Shown: positions 1 through 8,552 of the stretch, piece by piece | Layout: each line of letters begins with the position of its first letter | How positions within the stretch are numbered: the first letter of the stretch is position 1 | Assembly: GCA_964435115.1 (NCBI GenBank) | Contig: CAYSYM010000064.1 | Location: 1-19,287 of the forward strand | Direction of reading: 5' to 3' | DNA from: CAYSYM01 sp964435115 | Lineage (GTDB): Bacteria > Chloroflexota > UBA6077 > CF-72 | Length of the DNA: 19,287 nucleotides | Notes under the pieces: model-generated | What the model was told of the DNA's origin: nothing | Databases searched by the model: none | Seen by the model: the letters and a program-made list of their open reading frames with translations, nothing else | Program-made: the position numbers and the translations under genes

Positions 1-626
1 CTGCTTCGTGGTGAAACCCGCGCCCGCTGGCCTAATCGTCACGGTGAATGACACCCTTCACGTTGCCGCACGTTCGCGCCCAGCCACCGCGCTCCGAGGG
101 CACCCGTTGCCCACCTGTCGCGCACCTGCGGGCCCATCGGTGCCAGCCGGCGAGCGCACCTACCAAGGCGCGCCTGAACGCCGGTGCTCGGGCCCAGGCC
201 CGCCGTGCCAGCACTGTCTTCAGGTCCGACGGACAGGCAAGCCAGCACGAGGGGTCTTATCGGAGGGACCGCGTGGTCGCTCCGGCACCTGCCGGCCTGG
301 CACCCCAGGAGAACACTGCTCTGCGTTCGGCCGCAGCGTGCGAGTCTGTGGTATCCGCCGTCGTCGGTGACGACCTCGTGGGGGCCCTCACCACGTCGGA
401 AGACGCGGCAGCCGCTCTGCGGGCCGCGCTCGCTGCCGACCCTGGACTGCTGCGCCTGCTGGCGGGCGTGTCGACGCGACCGGAGGCCACCGATCCGGGC
501 GGCGACGTCCCCGCTGTTCGTGCGTCGCACGGGGTCCGGGCTGCCCTGCCAAAGCCCCAAGCCGCTGAGGCCGCGTGTGCTCTAATCCCCTCGGACGGGT
601 CGTTCCACATCCAGAAAGAGGAGGAG
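1..626. other. Stretch with no gene that can be supported
   Basis: No convincing complete gene is visible here on either strand. The one stretch worth noting is the plus frame in phase with the recombinase gene that starts at 627: it stays open from 48 onward, and from about residue 76 it has a helical, Ala/Leu/Asp-rich composition that looks more protein-like than the other frames. A GTG at 273 has a GGAGGG five bases upstream (262-267), so a 430-residue form of the recombinase is possible. The ribosome binding site just before 627 is stronger and gives the usual family length, so this stretch is treated as non-coding or as an eroded extension. Confidence 0.4.
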
Positions 627-1565
627 ATGCGTCATCCATCTCAGGTCTGGACCGATCCAGCGTTCGCCGAGGAGCCGCTGCGGCGTCTGCTGGACGAGTA
701 CAAGCGGCCCATCAGCACTGGGCCGAACAAGCTCTCGCCAGCCACGGTGCGCAAGTACCTGCAGGACCTCGAGGACTTCTTGCGCGCGCTGGTGAAGCAC
801 GGCATCGCGCCGGTGCTGGGCTCCGTCACGCCCGACGCGGTGAGCGTCTGGACGGCGGACCAGGAGGCGCGGGGCAACGCGCCCGACAGCATCGCCGTGC
901 GGGTGATCTCGCTCAAGACCTTCACCAACAAGTACGTCCACAAGACGCTTGAGCTGACGACGGTCGACCTGCTGCGCAAGGTGGCCCGGCCCACCCCCAA
1001 GCCCAAGCCCCGCCAGGGCCTCACGGACGAGGAACTGGAGCGGCTGATCGCCCTGTACGACCGCGACACGTTCGAGGACGTGCGCGACCGAGCGATCCTG
1101 GTCACCCTGGCGGCAACGGGCCTGCGGCGGAGCGCCGTGCGCACCCTCGGCGCCTCCAGCTACGACCGCATCTCGGGCGGCTTCCAGGTGTGGGAGAAGG
1201 GCGACGTGGAGCGCCTGGCGCGCCTCAGCCCGAAGGCGAACAAGGCCGTGCGGGAGTACGTCGCGCGCCGGCCGCGGCACGCGACAACCGAGCAGCTCTG
1301 GGTGACCGCAGAGGGCGAGCCGCTCAGCGATGGCGGCTTCGGCATGATCCTGCGCCGGGCGAAGCGCCGCAGCGGGATGGGTCGGCTGCACGCCCACCTC
1401 TTCCGCCACAGCATTGCCCAGCGCGCCGCGCGCGCAGGCGCCAAGGCCGGCGAGATCCAGACGCTCCTGGGCCACCGGACTCAAGTGATGGCGCGGCGCT
1501 ACGCGGGCGAGGCACTCAACGCCCAGGGCGCCGAGCTGATGGTGCAGTACTCGCCGATCGGGTAG
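627..1565 (+). CDS. Tyrosine recombinase / phage-type integrase
   Basis: This 312-residue protein belongs to the tyrosine recombinases, which cut and rejoin DNA at attachment sites through a covalent phosphotyrosine. An N-terminal SAM-like core-binding region (about residues 10-120) precedes the catalytic domain (about 130-300). The catalytic set is visible: R167 in ATGLRRS, K191 in the hairpin VWEKGD, the H257-L-F-R260 box, H283 in LLGH, and the nucleophile Y292 in RRYAG. The start at 627 is chosen because GAGGAGG (618-624) lies directly upstream and the length then fits the family. The frame is open upstream, so a longer form from GTG 273 cannot be excluded. The gene runs toward the 3' end of a tRNA-Lys gene, the usual arrangement for an integrase next to its attachment site. 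It could also be a XerC/D-like or mobile-element recombinase. Confidence 0.88.
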   Translation: MRHPSQVWTDPAFAEEPLRRLLDEYKRPISTGPNKLSPATVRKYLQDLEDFLRALVKHGIAPVLGSVTPDAVSVWTADQEARGNAPDSIAVRVISLKTFTNKYVHKTLELTTVDLLRKVARPTPKPKPRQGLTDEELERLIALYDRDTFEDVRDRAILVTLAATGLRRSAVRTLGASSYDRISGGFQVWEKGDVERLARLSPKANKAVREYVARRPRHATTEQLWVTAEGEPLSDGGFGMILRRAKRRSGMGRLHAHLFRHSIAQRAARAGAKAGEIQTLLGHRTQVMARRYAGEALNAQGAELMVQYSPIG

Positions 1566-1590
1566 CGGGATGCCGAGAGTCAGTGGGTTC

Positions 1591-1617
1591 GAAAAGACAG
1601 CCGGTCTGGTGACGAAA

Positions 1618-1628
<11 letters not shown>
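1591..1628 (+). repeat. Two direct 15-bp repeats after the recombinase
   Basis: GAAAAGACAGCCGGT (1591-1605) and GAAAAATCAGCCGGT (1614-1628) agree at 13 of 15 positions and have the same orientation, 23 bases apart. They lie directly downstream of the recombinase gene and before the tRNA. Arm-type binding sites of integrases often take this form, but binding is inferred from position only. Confidence 0.5.
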
Positions 1629-1760
<132 letters not shown>

Positions 1761-1783
1761 GCGCCGCTCGTGCGACGCGTCAC

Positions 1784-1812
1784 AGTATACGGGACGGCCA
1801 TACGGGACGGCC
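1784..1812 (-). promoter_or_regulatory. Putative tRNA-Lys promoter with a 13-bp tandem duplication
   Basis: On the minus strand TATACT (1789-1784) matches the -10 consensus at five of six positions and lies 23 bases upstream of the tRNA 5' end. It is embedded in a perfect tandem repeat of ATACGGGACGGCC (1787-1799 and 1800-1812, plus-strand reading). No good -35 box is seen at the normal distance. Promoter function is inferred. Confidence 0.4.
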
Positions 1813-1973
1813 GGTGGCGGCACGCAGCGCGTCCCGCACTCACCACGGGTCCGCCCCACGGGCACCCGTGGCCCCGGAGGCCAAGCCAGCGCCCGCCGAG
1901 CCAGGGCCTGGGCGGAGCTGAGGCCCCCGCTCGGCAACTCCGTCCCCCATCCGTGGCTTCCAGCGTGGAGGTG

Positions 1974-3062
1974 TCAGCCTGTCGGTGGGCGAATTGAATT
2001 CGCACCCATGGATGCGGGGGCGCCAACGGTCCACCTGGAGCCGGTCCACGTGGCCTGCCACGTGTCTGCCTGACACGGCTGGCCCAGCCGCACCAGGGCT
2101 CCGCGCCGGGCTGGCTCGTAGGCCACGGCGGAGAGGGTCGCCCGACCGCTGTCGAGACCGTAGATGTGCCGGCACAGGCAACCAGGCGAGCGGCTGTGGC
2201 TGGAGAGCAGGCGGAGCGCCGCAGCCGCCGAGGTGGCCGGACGGGCGCGCTGGAGGCGCGCCGCCCGGGCGCGCGAGGTGGCCTCGTCTCCGTTGTCTCC
2301 ACCACCTCCGCAGTGGAGGCGGCACAGGCGCGGATGCCGGAAGTGGTTCGTGACCACCAGCCACGCCCGCCGCCCTGGCAGGCGCACGGCGGCGCGGGTG
2401 TGGCTCAGCTCCACGCAGGCCACACGGCCCTCCGCGTCGGCCAGCGTCACGGTGCCCGCGCCAATGCGGGGCGTGCGGCACAGGTGGGCCACCGCGCCGG
2501 GCACGTCGGCGTAGCGCTCCAGGACCTGCTGCATCAGGCTGAATCGCGGCACTCCGGGCCCGATGTCCCACGTGCGCACGTGCGTGTCGGCCACCGCCAG
2601 CCCCGCGCTGTTCATACCAGAGGAGTAGACGCCAGGGCTACCGAGGCTGCCCACACTCAGCCAGGGGTACCCTCGCGTCGGCTGAACGGCGATCAGCGCC
2701 TGGAGGGGCCGGTGGGTGAGGAGGAAATCCCGGTTCTTCGCCAGCAGCGGCCCCTGGCCAGCCCGCGCGGCCACCGAGCAGCCCGCCTCGGCCACGTCCG
2801 ACACGTACCCGCCGGCCACGTAGGCCCAGACGCGCTCGAAGGGCAGGCGGAGGCCCGACGCCAGTCCCGCGACCGTCTCCACCAGCTCGGGCGCGCTGGA
2901 GCGGACGGCCGCCAGCAGCTCGTCCACCAGCGGACCGGGACGTGCGCGCCCTATGAGCGCCAGCACGTGCCGGCGTGCCTCCGGGGGGATCGCCGCCGCG
3001 TGCTGGCGACCCTGCTCCCACGGCTCGCCCGCCAGGTGGACGACCGCAGGCGCCCGCCTCAT
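1974..3062 (-). CDS. C45-type Ntn hydrolase / acyltransferase (6-APA acyltransferase-like)
   Basis: This 362-residue protein resembles the C45 autoproteolytic acyltransferase/hydrolase family, whose members cleave or form amide bonds using an N-terminal cysteine exposed by self-cleavage. The expected nucleophile is C95 in EAGCSV, giving a pro-peptide of about 94 residues and a mature part of about 268. Other family-like motifs are KNRDF (109-113), GMNSAGLAV (149-157), VTNHF (237-241), and a C-terminal segment around 296-330 ending in LGQPC. No signal peptide is visible, so it should act in the cytoplasm. ATG overlaps the TGA of the permease gene by 4 bases (3059-3062), and GGGGAGG lies at 3066-3072. 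As the last gene of the operon it probably deacylates or hydrolyses the imported compound. The exact substrate cannot be read from sequence. Confidence 0.78.
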   Translation of the reverse strand: MRRAPAVVHLAGEPWEQGRQHAAAIPPEARRHVLALIGRARPGPLVDELLAAVRSSAPELVETVAGLASGLRLPFERVWAYVAGGYVSDVAEAGCSVAARAGQGPLLAKNRDFLLTHRPLQALIAVQPTRGYPWLSVGSLGSPGVYSSGMNSAGLAVADTHVRTWDIGPGVPRFSLMQQVLERYADVPGAVAHLCRTPRIGAGTVTLADAEGRVACVELSHTRAAVRLPGRRAWLVVTNHFRHPRLCRLHCGGGGDNGDEATSRARAARLQRARPATSAAAALRLLSSHSRSPGCLCRHIYGLDSGRATLSAVAYEPARRGALVRLGQPCQADTWQATWTGSRWTVGAPASMGANSIRPPTG

Positions 3063-3997
3063 CGGCCTCCCCGCAGGCGGGGGTCAAGCACGTCGCGCAG
3101 CCCCTCGCCCAGCAGGTTCAGCGACAGCACGAGCAGCAGGAGCGCCAGGCCAGGGAAGGTGGCGATCCACCAGGCGTCCAGCATGAAGCTGCGGCCGTCG
3201 GCCACCATGCTCCCCCAGGCCGGCGTGGGCGGCTGGATGCCCAAACCCAGGAACGACAGGCTAGCCTCCATGATGATGAAGTAGCCGGTCCGCAGCGTGG
3301 CGAGGACGAGGACCGTGTGGACGGTGTTCGGCAGCAGGTGCCGCACGATGACTCGAGCGTCGCTCGCACCCAGCGCCCGCGCCGCCTCGCTGTACTCGCG
3401 CGTCTTCTCCACCAGCACCTCGGCGCGCTCCAGGCGGAAGAATTCCACCCAGCTCTTGAAGGTGAGGGCCAGAATGATCACCCAGAACCCGGGCCCGAGC
3501 ACGGTCATCACGCCAATGGCGAAGATGAGCAGCGGGAAGGCGAGCAGGAACTCCGCCACGCGTGAGATGAGGCCGTCGAGCCGGCCGCCGTAGTAGGCGG
3601 CGAGGGAGCCGAGCGCCACGCCCACGGCGGCCGAGGCCAGCACGCTCAACAGCCCGATGGCCAGGGAGGCCCGCGCTCCCCAGACGATGCGGCTCAGCAG
3701 GTCCCGCCCGAGGGCGTCCGCTCCCAGCGGGCGCTCGGGCGTCCCGCCCGCCAGGAAGGCCGGCGGGGCCATCCGCAGCAGGAGGTCGCCGCGGCCAGGG
3801 TCGACAGGCACGATCCACGGGGCGAGCGCCGCCGCGCTCGCGTACGCGAGGACCACCAGCCCGCCGGCGAACGCAACCGGCTGGCGCTGCGCCAGCCCCC
3901 TGGCCACACTCCAGAGCGCGGCGCCCCGCGCCGGCGCCATCCGCACGGTGGCCCCGGCACGGTCGGGAGCGAGGACCGCCCGGGCCGGCGCGCTCAC
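3059..3997 (-). CDS. ABC transporter permease, DppC/OppC type
   Basis: This is a 312-residue inner-membrane permease of the peptide/nickel (DppC) family, the second half of the translocation channel for a solute delivered by a binding protein. After a short cytoplasmic N-terminus come a first membrane span (about residues 35-55), a periplasmic stretch with the family motif PLGADALGRD, and five further spans. The ATPase-coupling EAA-type loop is visible in the segment SEAARALGASDARVIVRHLLP. GTG at 3997 is chosen because it overlaps the upstream TGA as GTGA (3994-3997), which would couple translation. ATG at 3940 (293 residues) is the alternative. It pairs with the permease gene upstream and overlaps the hydrolase gene downstream. 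No ATPase gene accompanies it in this window. Confidence 0.9.
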   Translation of the reverse strand: MSAPARAVLAPDRAGATVRMAPARGAALWSVARGLAQRQPVAFAGGLVVLAYASAAALAPWIVPVDPGRGDLLLRMAPPAFLAGGTPERPLGADALGRDLLSRIVWGARASLAIGLLSVLASAAVGVALGSLAAYYGGRLDGLISRVAEFLLAFPLLIFAIGVMTVLGPGFWVIILALTFKSWVEFFRLERAEVLVEKTREYSEAARALGASDARVIVRHLLPNTVHTVLVLATLRTGYFIIMEASLSFLGLGIQPPTPAWGSMVADGRSFMLDAWWIATFPGLALLLLVLSLNLLGEGLRDVLDPRLRGGR

Positions 3998-5004
3998 GGG
4001 GTGATCCGCGGGTTCAGCGCCGTGTACAGCACGTCGACGATCAGGTTGGCGGTGGCGAACGTGAAGGCGTAGACGATCACTACCCCCTGGACGAGCGGGT
4101 AGTCGCGGGCGAAGATGGCGTCCACCACCAGCCGGCCGATGCCGGGCCACTCGAAGACCGTCTCGACGATCATGTTGCCGCCCAGCAGCACCCCGATCTC
4201 GAGCCCGATCAGAGTGAGGGTGGGGATGATGGCGTTGCGCAGCGCGTGGCGCAGGACCACCAGCGCCTCGCCCAGCCCCTTCGCCCGAGCCGTCCTGGTG
4301 TAGTCCTGCCGGAGCACCTCGACCATGCTGGAACGCATCACCCGCGCGATCAGCGCCGCCATGACGGCCCCCAGGGTGGCAGATGGCAGGACCAGGTAGC
4401 GGAGCGCTACGCCGAACGCCTCCAGGTCGCGCGACCAGAGGGCGTCGACGAGGTAGAGCCCGGTGGTGGGCGTTGGCTCGAAGCCGTAGGCGGTGCGGCC
4501 GGCCACCGGAAACCAGCCGAGCCGCACGCTGAAGAGCATGATCAGCACGATGCCCAGCCAGAATGCCGGCATGGACATGCCGAGGAACGAGGCGGCCATC
4601 GCCAGGCGATCCACCGCCGACCGCTCGCGCAGCGCCGAGACGATGCCGATCGGGAGCGCGACGACGAGGGCGACCAGGAGGGCGCCGAGTGCCAGCTCGA
4701 TGGTGGCCGGGAAGCGCTCCAGGATCAGCTCGGCCACCGGCCGGTTGCGCACGATCGACGTGCCGAAGTCCCCGCGCAGCACGCCGCCGAGGAACAGGGC
4801 CAGCTGCACGGGTAGCGGCTGGTCGAGGCGGTACTGCGCGCGGAGGGTGCGGACCTGTTCGCTCGTGGCACTCCCCTCCCGACCCAGGATCAGGTCGACC
4901 GGATCGCCCGGTATGAAGCGCATGAACACGAACACGAACATCACTACTGCGAGCATGAGCACCACCGTGGCGACGAGGCGGTGGAGGATGAAACGCAGGC
5001 GCAT
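3994..5004 (-). CDS. ABC transporter permease, DppB/OppB type
   Basis: This 336-residue permease of the DppB family forms the channel with the DppC-type partner encoded next to it. The N-terminus shows the family signature: a first span (about residues 8-30) ending in FMRFIPGDPVDLILG, then a periplasmic domain with YRLDQPLPVQ and GDFGTS, then five more spans. The coupling loop is in TARAKGLGEALVVLRHALRN. Length is typical. Its start codon ATG (5004) has no ribosome binding site at the usual distance. A good AGGAGG (5040-5045) lies on the far side of a strong hairpin (see the separate entry). The gene follows the binding-protein gene and overlaps the DppC-type gene by 4 bases. Confidence 0.92.
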   Translation of the reverse strand: MRLRFILHRLVATVVLMLAVVMFVFVFMRFIPGDPVDLILGREGSATSEQVRTLRAQYRLDQPLPVQLALFLGGVLRGDFGTSIVRNRPVAELILERFPATIELALGALLVALVVALPIGIVSALRERSAVDRLAMAASFLGMSMPAFWLGIVLIMLFSVRLGWFPVAGRTAYGFEPTPTTGLYLVDALWSRDLEAFGVALRYLVLPSATLGAVMAALIARVMRSSMVEVLRQDYTRTARAKGLGEALVVLRHALRNAIIPTLTLIGLEIGVLLGGNMIVETVFEWPGIGRLVVDAIFARDYPLVQGVVIVYAFTFATANLIVDVLYTALNPRITP

Positions 5005-5012
5005 GGGCGGGT

Positions 5013-5036
5013 GCGGGGGCCCGGGGTGGCCCCCGC
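5013..5036 (-). promoter_or_regulatory. Intercistronic hairpin between a ribosome binding site and its start codon
   Basis: In the 50-base gap between the binding-protein and DppB-type genes, GCGGGGGCC (5013-5021) and GGCCCCCGC (5028-5036) form a perfect 9-bp GC stem with a 6-base loop. On the mRNA the order is stop codon, AGGAGG (5045-5040), hairpin, 8 bases, ATG (5004). Unfolded, the site is 35 bases from the start; folded, roughly 10. No T-run follows, so it is not a classic terminator. It may tune permease translation or protect the upstream mRNA. Confidence 0.55.
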
Positions 5037-5054
5037 GCTCCTCCTCGAGTCCGG

Positions 5055-6755
5055 CTACCGCTTCAGCAGCCAGGTATCGGCCAGCAGCTCACGCCCGTCG
5101 GGGCCGGGCGTCCAGTCCTGCACCTCCTTGCGGCCGGCCTCGAGCTCGTTGGGGACCCAGCCGAAGATCCAGGGCGCATCCTCCCAGATGAGTCGCTGGG
5201 CCCGGGCATACGCCGCGGCGGCCAGCTGCGGGTCGGTCGCGGTGGCGCCCTGCTCGAGGAGCTGGTCGACCTCGGGGTTGGCGTACCCGGCGTAGTTCCC
5301 GCGGCCGCCGCTCTTGAGCACGGCGTCAAGCAGGTCGACCGGGTGGCGGTACGCATTGCCCCAGTCCCAGAGCACGACCTGCCGCTCGCCCTTGAGAGCC
5401 GCCTCCCGCAGCGCCGCCGCCTCCCAGACCCGCACGTTCGCCTCGACGCCCACCTCGCGCAACTGCTGCGCGGCCACCTCAGCGACGTCCTTGAAGGAGG
5501 CGATGGTGTCGATGGTGAGCTGCATCCCGCTGCCGACGCCCGCCTGCTGGAGCAGCTGCCGCGCCCGGGCCGGGTCGTACCCGTACGGCTGGATCGACCG
5601 GTCGTAGAACTGGCTGAAGGCCGGGACCGCCCCGGCCATGCGCACCGCCTGCCCCTCAAGCACCCGGTCGACGATCGCCTGGACGTTCACGGCGTAGTTC
5701 AGCGCCCGCCGGACCTCCACCTTGTCCAGCGGCGGCTGCTTCACGTTGAGGGCGAACCAGGTCGTGCGCGTCCCGTCGTAGCTCTTGACCTGGATGCTGG
5801 GGTCGCTCCGTAGCTCGCGCAGGCTCGTGACCGGGACGCCCTGCACGATCTGCACCTCCCCGGTCCGCAGTGCCGCCAGCGCGGTGGACAGCTCGGGCGA
5901 CACGCGCCAGACGATGCGGTCGACGAGCGCAGGGCCGACAGGCGCCATGTTCGGTGAGCCACCCCAGTACTTGTCGAAGCGTTCGACGACGACCTGCTGG
6001 TCCAGCTTGCCTTCGACGAACTTGAAGGGCCCGGAGCCGACTGGCTTCTCCGCCAGCCCGGCTCCGCCCACCTGCTCGACGTACTTCCTGGGGACGATCT
6101 GGTTGTGCACTAGCCCGGCCAGCAGAATCGCGTCCGGCACGGCGTCCTTGAGCTTGATCCGGACCGTCGTCGGATTCGGGGCCGTGATCTCAGAGATCGC
6201 CGGCAGCAGCGACTGGCGGGGGGAGGTCTTGCCGTCCATCTTCCCTTCCATGGCCACCCGTTCCAGCGAGAAGCGCACGTCCTCGGCGGTCAGCGGGTCG
6301 CCGTTGTGGAAGAGGATGCCCTGGCGAATGGCAAACTCGTAGGTGTCGGGCGCAACCTGCTTCCACGACTCGGCGATCTCGGGCACGATCGTGCCATCCG
6401 GGGTGCGGTTCACCAGGCCTTCGAACATGCTGCGCAGCACGGTCTCCGTGACCCGGCTGCGGTGGTTGGCCGGATCGAGGCTCAGGACGCTCTCGCGGAT
6501 GGCGACCACCAGCGTGCCGCCCTTCTGGGGCGCGCCCTGGGCCGGCTGCGCCGCGGGCGCGAGTATCTGGGTCGGGATGGTGGCGGCGGTCGGCACCGCG
6601 GCCGCCGGAGTGGCGCCCGCGGGCTTGGGGGCGCTGGTCGGGGCCGCCGGCGGGGCGGTCGGCGCGGCGGCCGGCCGCTGCGCGGTCGGGGCGCAGGCCG
6701 CGAGCAGCAACCCAGCAGCGAGGGTGGCGAGCAGCGGTCGAAGCGTGTCTTTCAT
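5055..6755 (-). CDS. Peptide/nickel-type ABC substrate-binding lipoprotein (SBP_bac_5)
   Basis: This 566-residue lipoprotein is the solute receptor of the ABC transporter. A lipoprotein signal peptide ends in the lipobox LAAC with the lipidated cysteine at C21. A Pro/Ala/Thr-rich linker of about 55 residues follows, then a family 5 solute-binding domain from about residue 77 (start GGTLVVAIRES, with the usual LDPANH and FEGLVNRTPDG motifs) to the end. The start at 6755 is chosen because GGGAGGGG (6761-6768) stands 5 bases upstream. A TTG at 6770 would lack such a site and place extra residues before the signal peptide. ATG overlaps the TGA of the DUF4387 gene (6752-6755). The family covers peptides, nickel and many other solutes, so the ligand cannot be named. 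Confidence 0.92.
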   Translation of the reverse strand: MKDTLRPLLATLAAGLLLAACAPTAQRPAAAPTAPPAAPTSAPKPAGATPAAAVPTAATIPTQILAPAAQPAQGAPQKGGTLVVAIRESVLSLDPANHRSRVTETVLRSMFEGLVNRTPDGTIVPEIAESWKQVAPDTYEFAIRQGILFHNGDPLTAEDVRFSLERVAMEGKMDGKTSPRQSLLPAISEITAPNPTTVRIKLKDAVPDAILLAGLVHNQIVPRKYVEQVGGAGLAEKPVGSGPFKFVEGKLDQQVVVERFDKYWGGSPNMAPVGPALVDRIVWRVSPELSTALAALRTGEVQIVQGVPVTSLRELRSDPSIQVKSYDGTRTTWFALNVKQPPLDKVEVRRALNYAVNVQAIVDRVLEGQAVRMAGAVPAFSQFYDRSIQPYGYDPARARQLLQQAGVGSGMQLTIDTIASFKDVAEVAAQQLREVGVEANVRVWEAAALREAALKGERQVVLWDWGNAYRHPVDLLDAVLKSGGRGNYAGYANPEVDQLLEQGATATDPQLAAAAYARAQRLIWEDAPWIFGWVPNELEAGRKEVQDWTPGPDGRELLADTWLLKR

Positions 6756-7138
6756 GGGTTCCCCTCCCAAGGAATCGGGATGTCGAGCAGCGGGGCGTAC
6801 TGCTGGGCGCCGTAGACGTCGGAGTCGCCCACACCCCCCGACGACACGGAGCGGCGCAGCGTGATCTTCAGGGCATTGCCAGGCGGGTACGGGACGAAGG
6901 CAACGATCCGCCCCAGCCCCACGCCATAGAGTCGCGCGATGAGCTCAGGGGTCAGCACGCCTGCGGCGATCACCCGCTCGTACGTATCGCGGTCGTCGAA
7001 GATGATGTCGAAGGTGTAGTAGTGCGCCCCCGCGTTCTTGCTGCGAATGGTCTTCGCCAGCCGGTGCAGTGGCACGGTCGGGCCGCGCAGATCGGCCTGC
7101 CTGCCAGCGGTCTCCTGGACCGCCCTCCCAGCGTTCAC
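6752..7138 (-). CDS. DUF4387 family protein
   Basis: This 128-residue protein matches the DUF4387 family by its characteristic pattern: LAKTIRSKNAGAHYYTFDI (about residues 27-45), then a Y-E-R-V segment, LTPELIARLYGV, and near the end GDSDVYGAQQYAPLL. The biochemical role is unknown. Family members are often encoded next to AtuA-like (DUF1446) proteins, as here, and may act as their small partner. It starts with GTG at 7138 overlapping the AtuA-like TGA (GTGA, 7135-7138), with AGGAGG at 7146-7151 seven bases upstream. No membrane segment or signal peptide is seen. The assignment rests on recalled family motifs. Confidence 0.85.
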   Translation of the reverse strand: MNAGRAVQETAGRQADLRGPTVPLHRLAKTIRSKNAGAHYYTFDIIFDDRDTYERVIAAGVLTPELIARLYGVGLGRIVAFVPYPPGNALKITLRRSVSSGGVGDSDVYGAQQYAPLLDIPIPWEGNP

Positions 7139-8532
7139 GCTCCCACCTCCTCGATCTCGATCCGAAACAGCTCCAGCGGGTCGGCAACGGGCAGCAGGTG
7201 GTCGACCGTCCAGCGGTAGGCGGGCTGGCCGCGCAAGACCTCGTCGCGCAGCATGGCGATCCCCCCGGCGGTCGCCTTCTGGCCCGCGAACGTGGGGAAG
7301 AGCAGCCGGTACAGGGTGAAGCGGGCGATCAGGTCGGCGATTGCCTGCGTCCGGCCGACGACTTCGGTGACGATGCAGACCTCGTGGGAGCGCGGCTCCT
7401 TGACTGGTTCAAGCGCCTGCATGACCCCGTCTTTGCCGTACTGGTGGAAGACGACCTGGTAATCTGCGCCAGGCCCTTCCGTGAGCTGGCCGTACTGCTC
7501 GCGCACGTGGTCCCGAATGGTGCCCAGGACCCAGTCCAGGCTGCGGATGGCGAATGGGTCGCGCACGGCGCCGATGGTCAGCGCGCGGTACCCCACCAGG
7601 CCGGCGCCTTCGAGTTTCAGGCGGTACTCCGGATCCCGAATGAAGCGGGAGCCACTGAACCGCGTGGCCTTGTCGTTCACCTGCTCGTAGGAGGTCTGGC
7701 TGGTGTCGAGGATGCCGCCGGGGTAGGCCTGGCGGTAGGGGTGCGCCCGCTCGTAGAGCGAGTGGCCGGCAACGCTCTCCGGCGTGCAGCGCTGGGCCGG
7801 ATGCATCGCTTCCAGCTCCACCCACTCGTCGGTGATCGTCCCGACGACTGTCTCCTTGGCCATCGATGGCGTGGCTACCAGGCTTGCGCACTCCAGGGTC
7901 TTCCCCAGGTGGAGGGCGAGCCCCCACGGGTAGCCGTGCTTGATGGGGAGCGCGGCGAAGATCGCGTCATCGCAGGAGCGTCCGGCGATGACGACGTCCG
8001 CTCCGCGCGCGAAGGCCTCCAGGTAGGGTTCCACGCCCATCATCGCCACGACGCGACTGGTGGCGTCCAGGTCCTGGGGGGTCAGCGGTCCGTCAGCCCC
8101 CAGGGGCTGGACCGCTCCAGCGCGGAGGCGCTCCCGGAGCGCGTCGGGCGCCACCTCGGCGTAGATGCGCGCCAGTCGGAAGGGGGGCAGCCGCCGCTCC
8201 GCAGCGATCTCCGTCACGAGGCGCGCGTACGCGTCGACGCCGCGGTTGGACCCGCACCCCCCGGCCGAACCGACGATGAGCGGAACGTGACGCTCGCGCG
8301 CCGCGCCCAGCAGCAGCTCCAGGTCGTGCCGCTCCCACTCCTCCGGGTTCATGGGCGCGTCAGCCCCCAGGAAGTACGGGCCAGAGTCGCCACTGCCGGC
8401 GTCGGCGCCGATGAAGTCGAGCCGCCGCGTGATGCCCGTGTAGAACGAGCCGGGATGGATCGGCTCGTGCCCGAGCGCCCCCGTAGCGGAAAGGGTGGTC
8501 AGGGAGCGAGTGGCTCCGGCGTACGTCGTCAC
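7135..8532 (-). CDS. AtuA-like protein (acyclic terpene utilization family, DUF1446)
   Basis: This 465-residue cytoplasmic protein belongs to the DUF1446/AtuA family. Recognisable segments are GADAGSGDSGPYFLGA near residues 43-58, VGSAGGCGSNRGVD near 86-99, the stretch ADVVIAGRSCDDAIFAALP, and HLGKTLECAS. AtuA is named after a Pseudomonas cluster for acyclic terpene breakdown, but no precise enzymatic reaction is established for the family, so terpene use should not be assumed here. It starts with GTG at 8532, with GGAGG at 8543-8547. It follows the regulator gene after 20 bases and overlaps the DUF4387 gene. Its place between an RpiR regulator and an ABC importer suggests a catabolic enzyme acting on the imported compound. 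Confidence 0.87.
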   Translation of the reverse strand: MTTYAGATRSLTTLSATGALGHEPIHPGSFYTGITRRLDFIGADAGSGDSGPYFLGADAPMNPEEWERHDLELLLGAARERHVPLIVGSAGGCGSNRGVDAYARLVTEIAAERRLPPFRLARIYAEVAPDALRERLRAGAVQPLGADGPLTPQDLDATSRVVAMMGVEPYLEAFARGADVVIAGRSCDDAIFAALPIKHGYPWGLALHLGKTLECASLVATPSMAKETVVGTITDEWVELEAMHPAQRCTPESVAGHSLYERAHPYRQAYPGGILDTSQTSYEQVNDKATRFSGSRFIRDPEYRLKLEGAGLVGYRALTIGAVRDPFAIRSLDWVLGTIRDHVREQYGQLTEGPGADYQVVFHQYGKDGVMQALEPVKEPRSHEVCIVTEVVGRTQAIADLIARFTLYRLLFPTFAGQKATAGGIAMLRDEVLRGQPAYRWTVDHLLPVADPLELFRIEIEEVGA

Positions 8533-8552
8533 GCGGTGGCGTCCTCCAAGCG

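Noticed and set aside
2166..3284. 372-codon plus-strand open frame opposite the C45-type hydrolase
   Set aside because: The minus strand carries recognisable hydrolase motifs and coupled overlaps with its neighbours; the plus frame shows low-complexity composition only.
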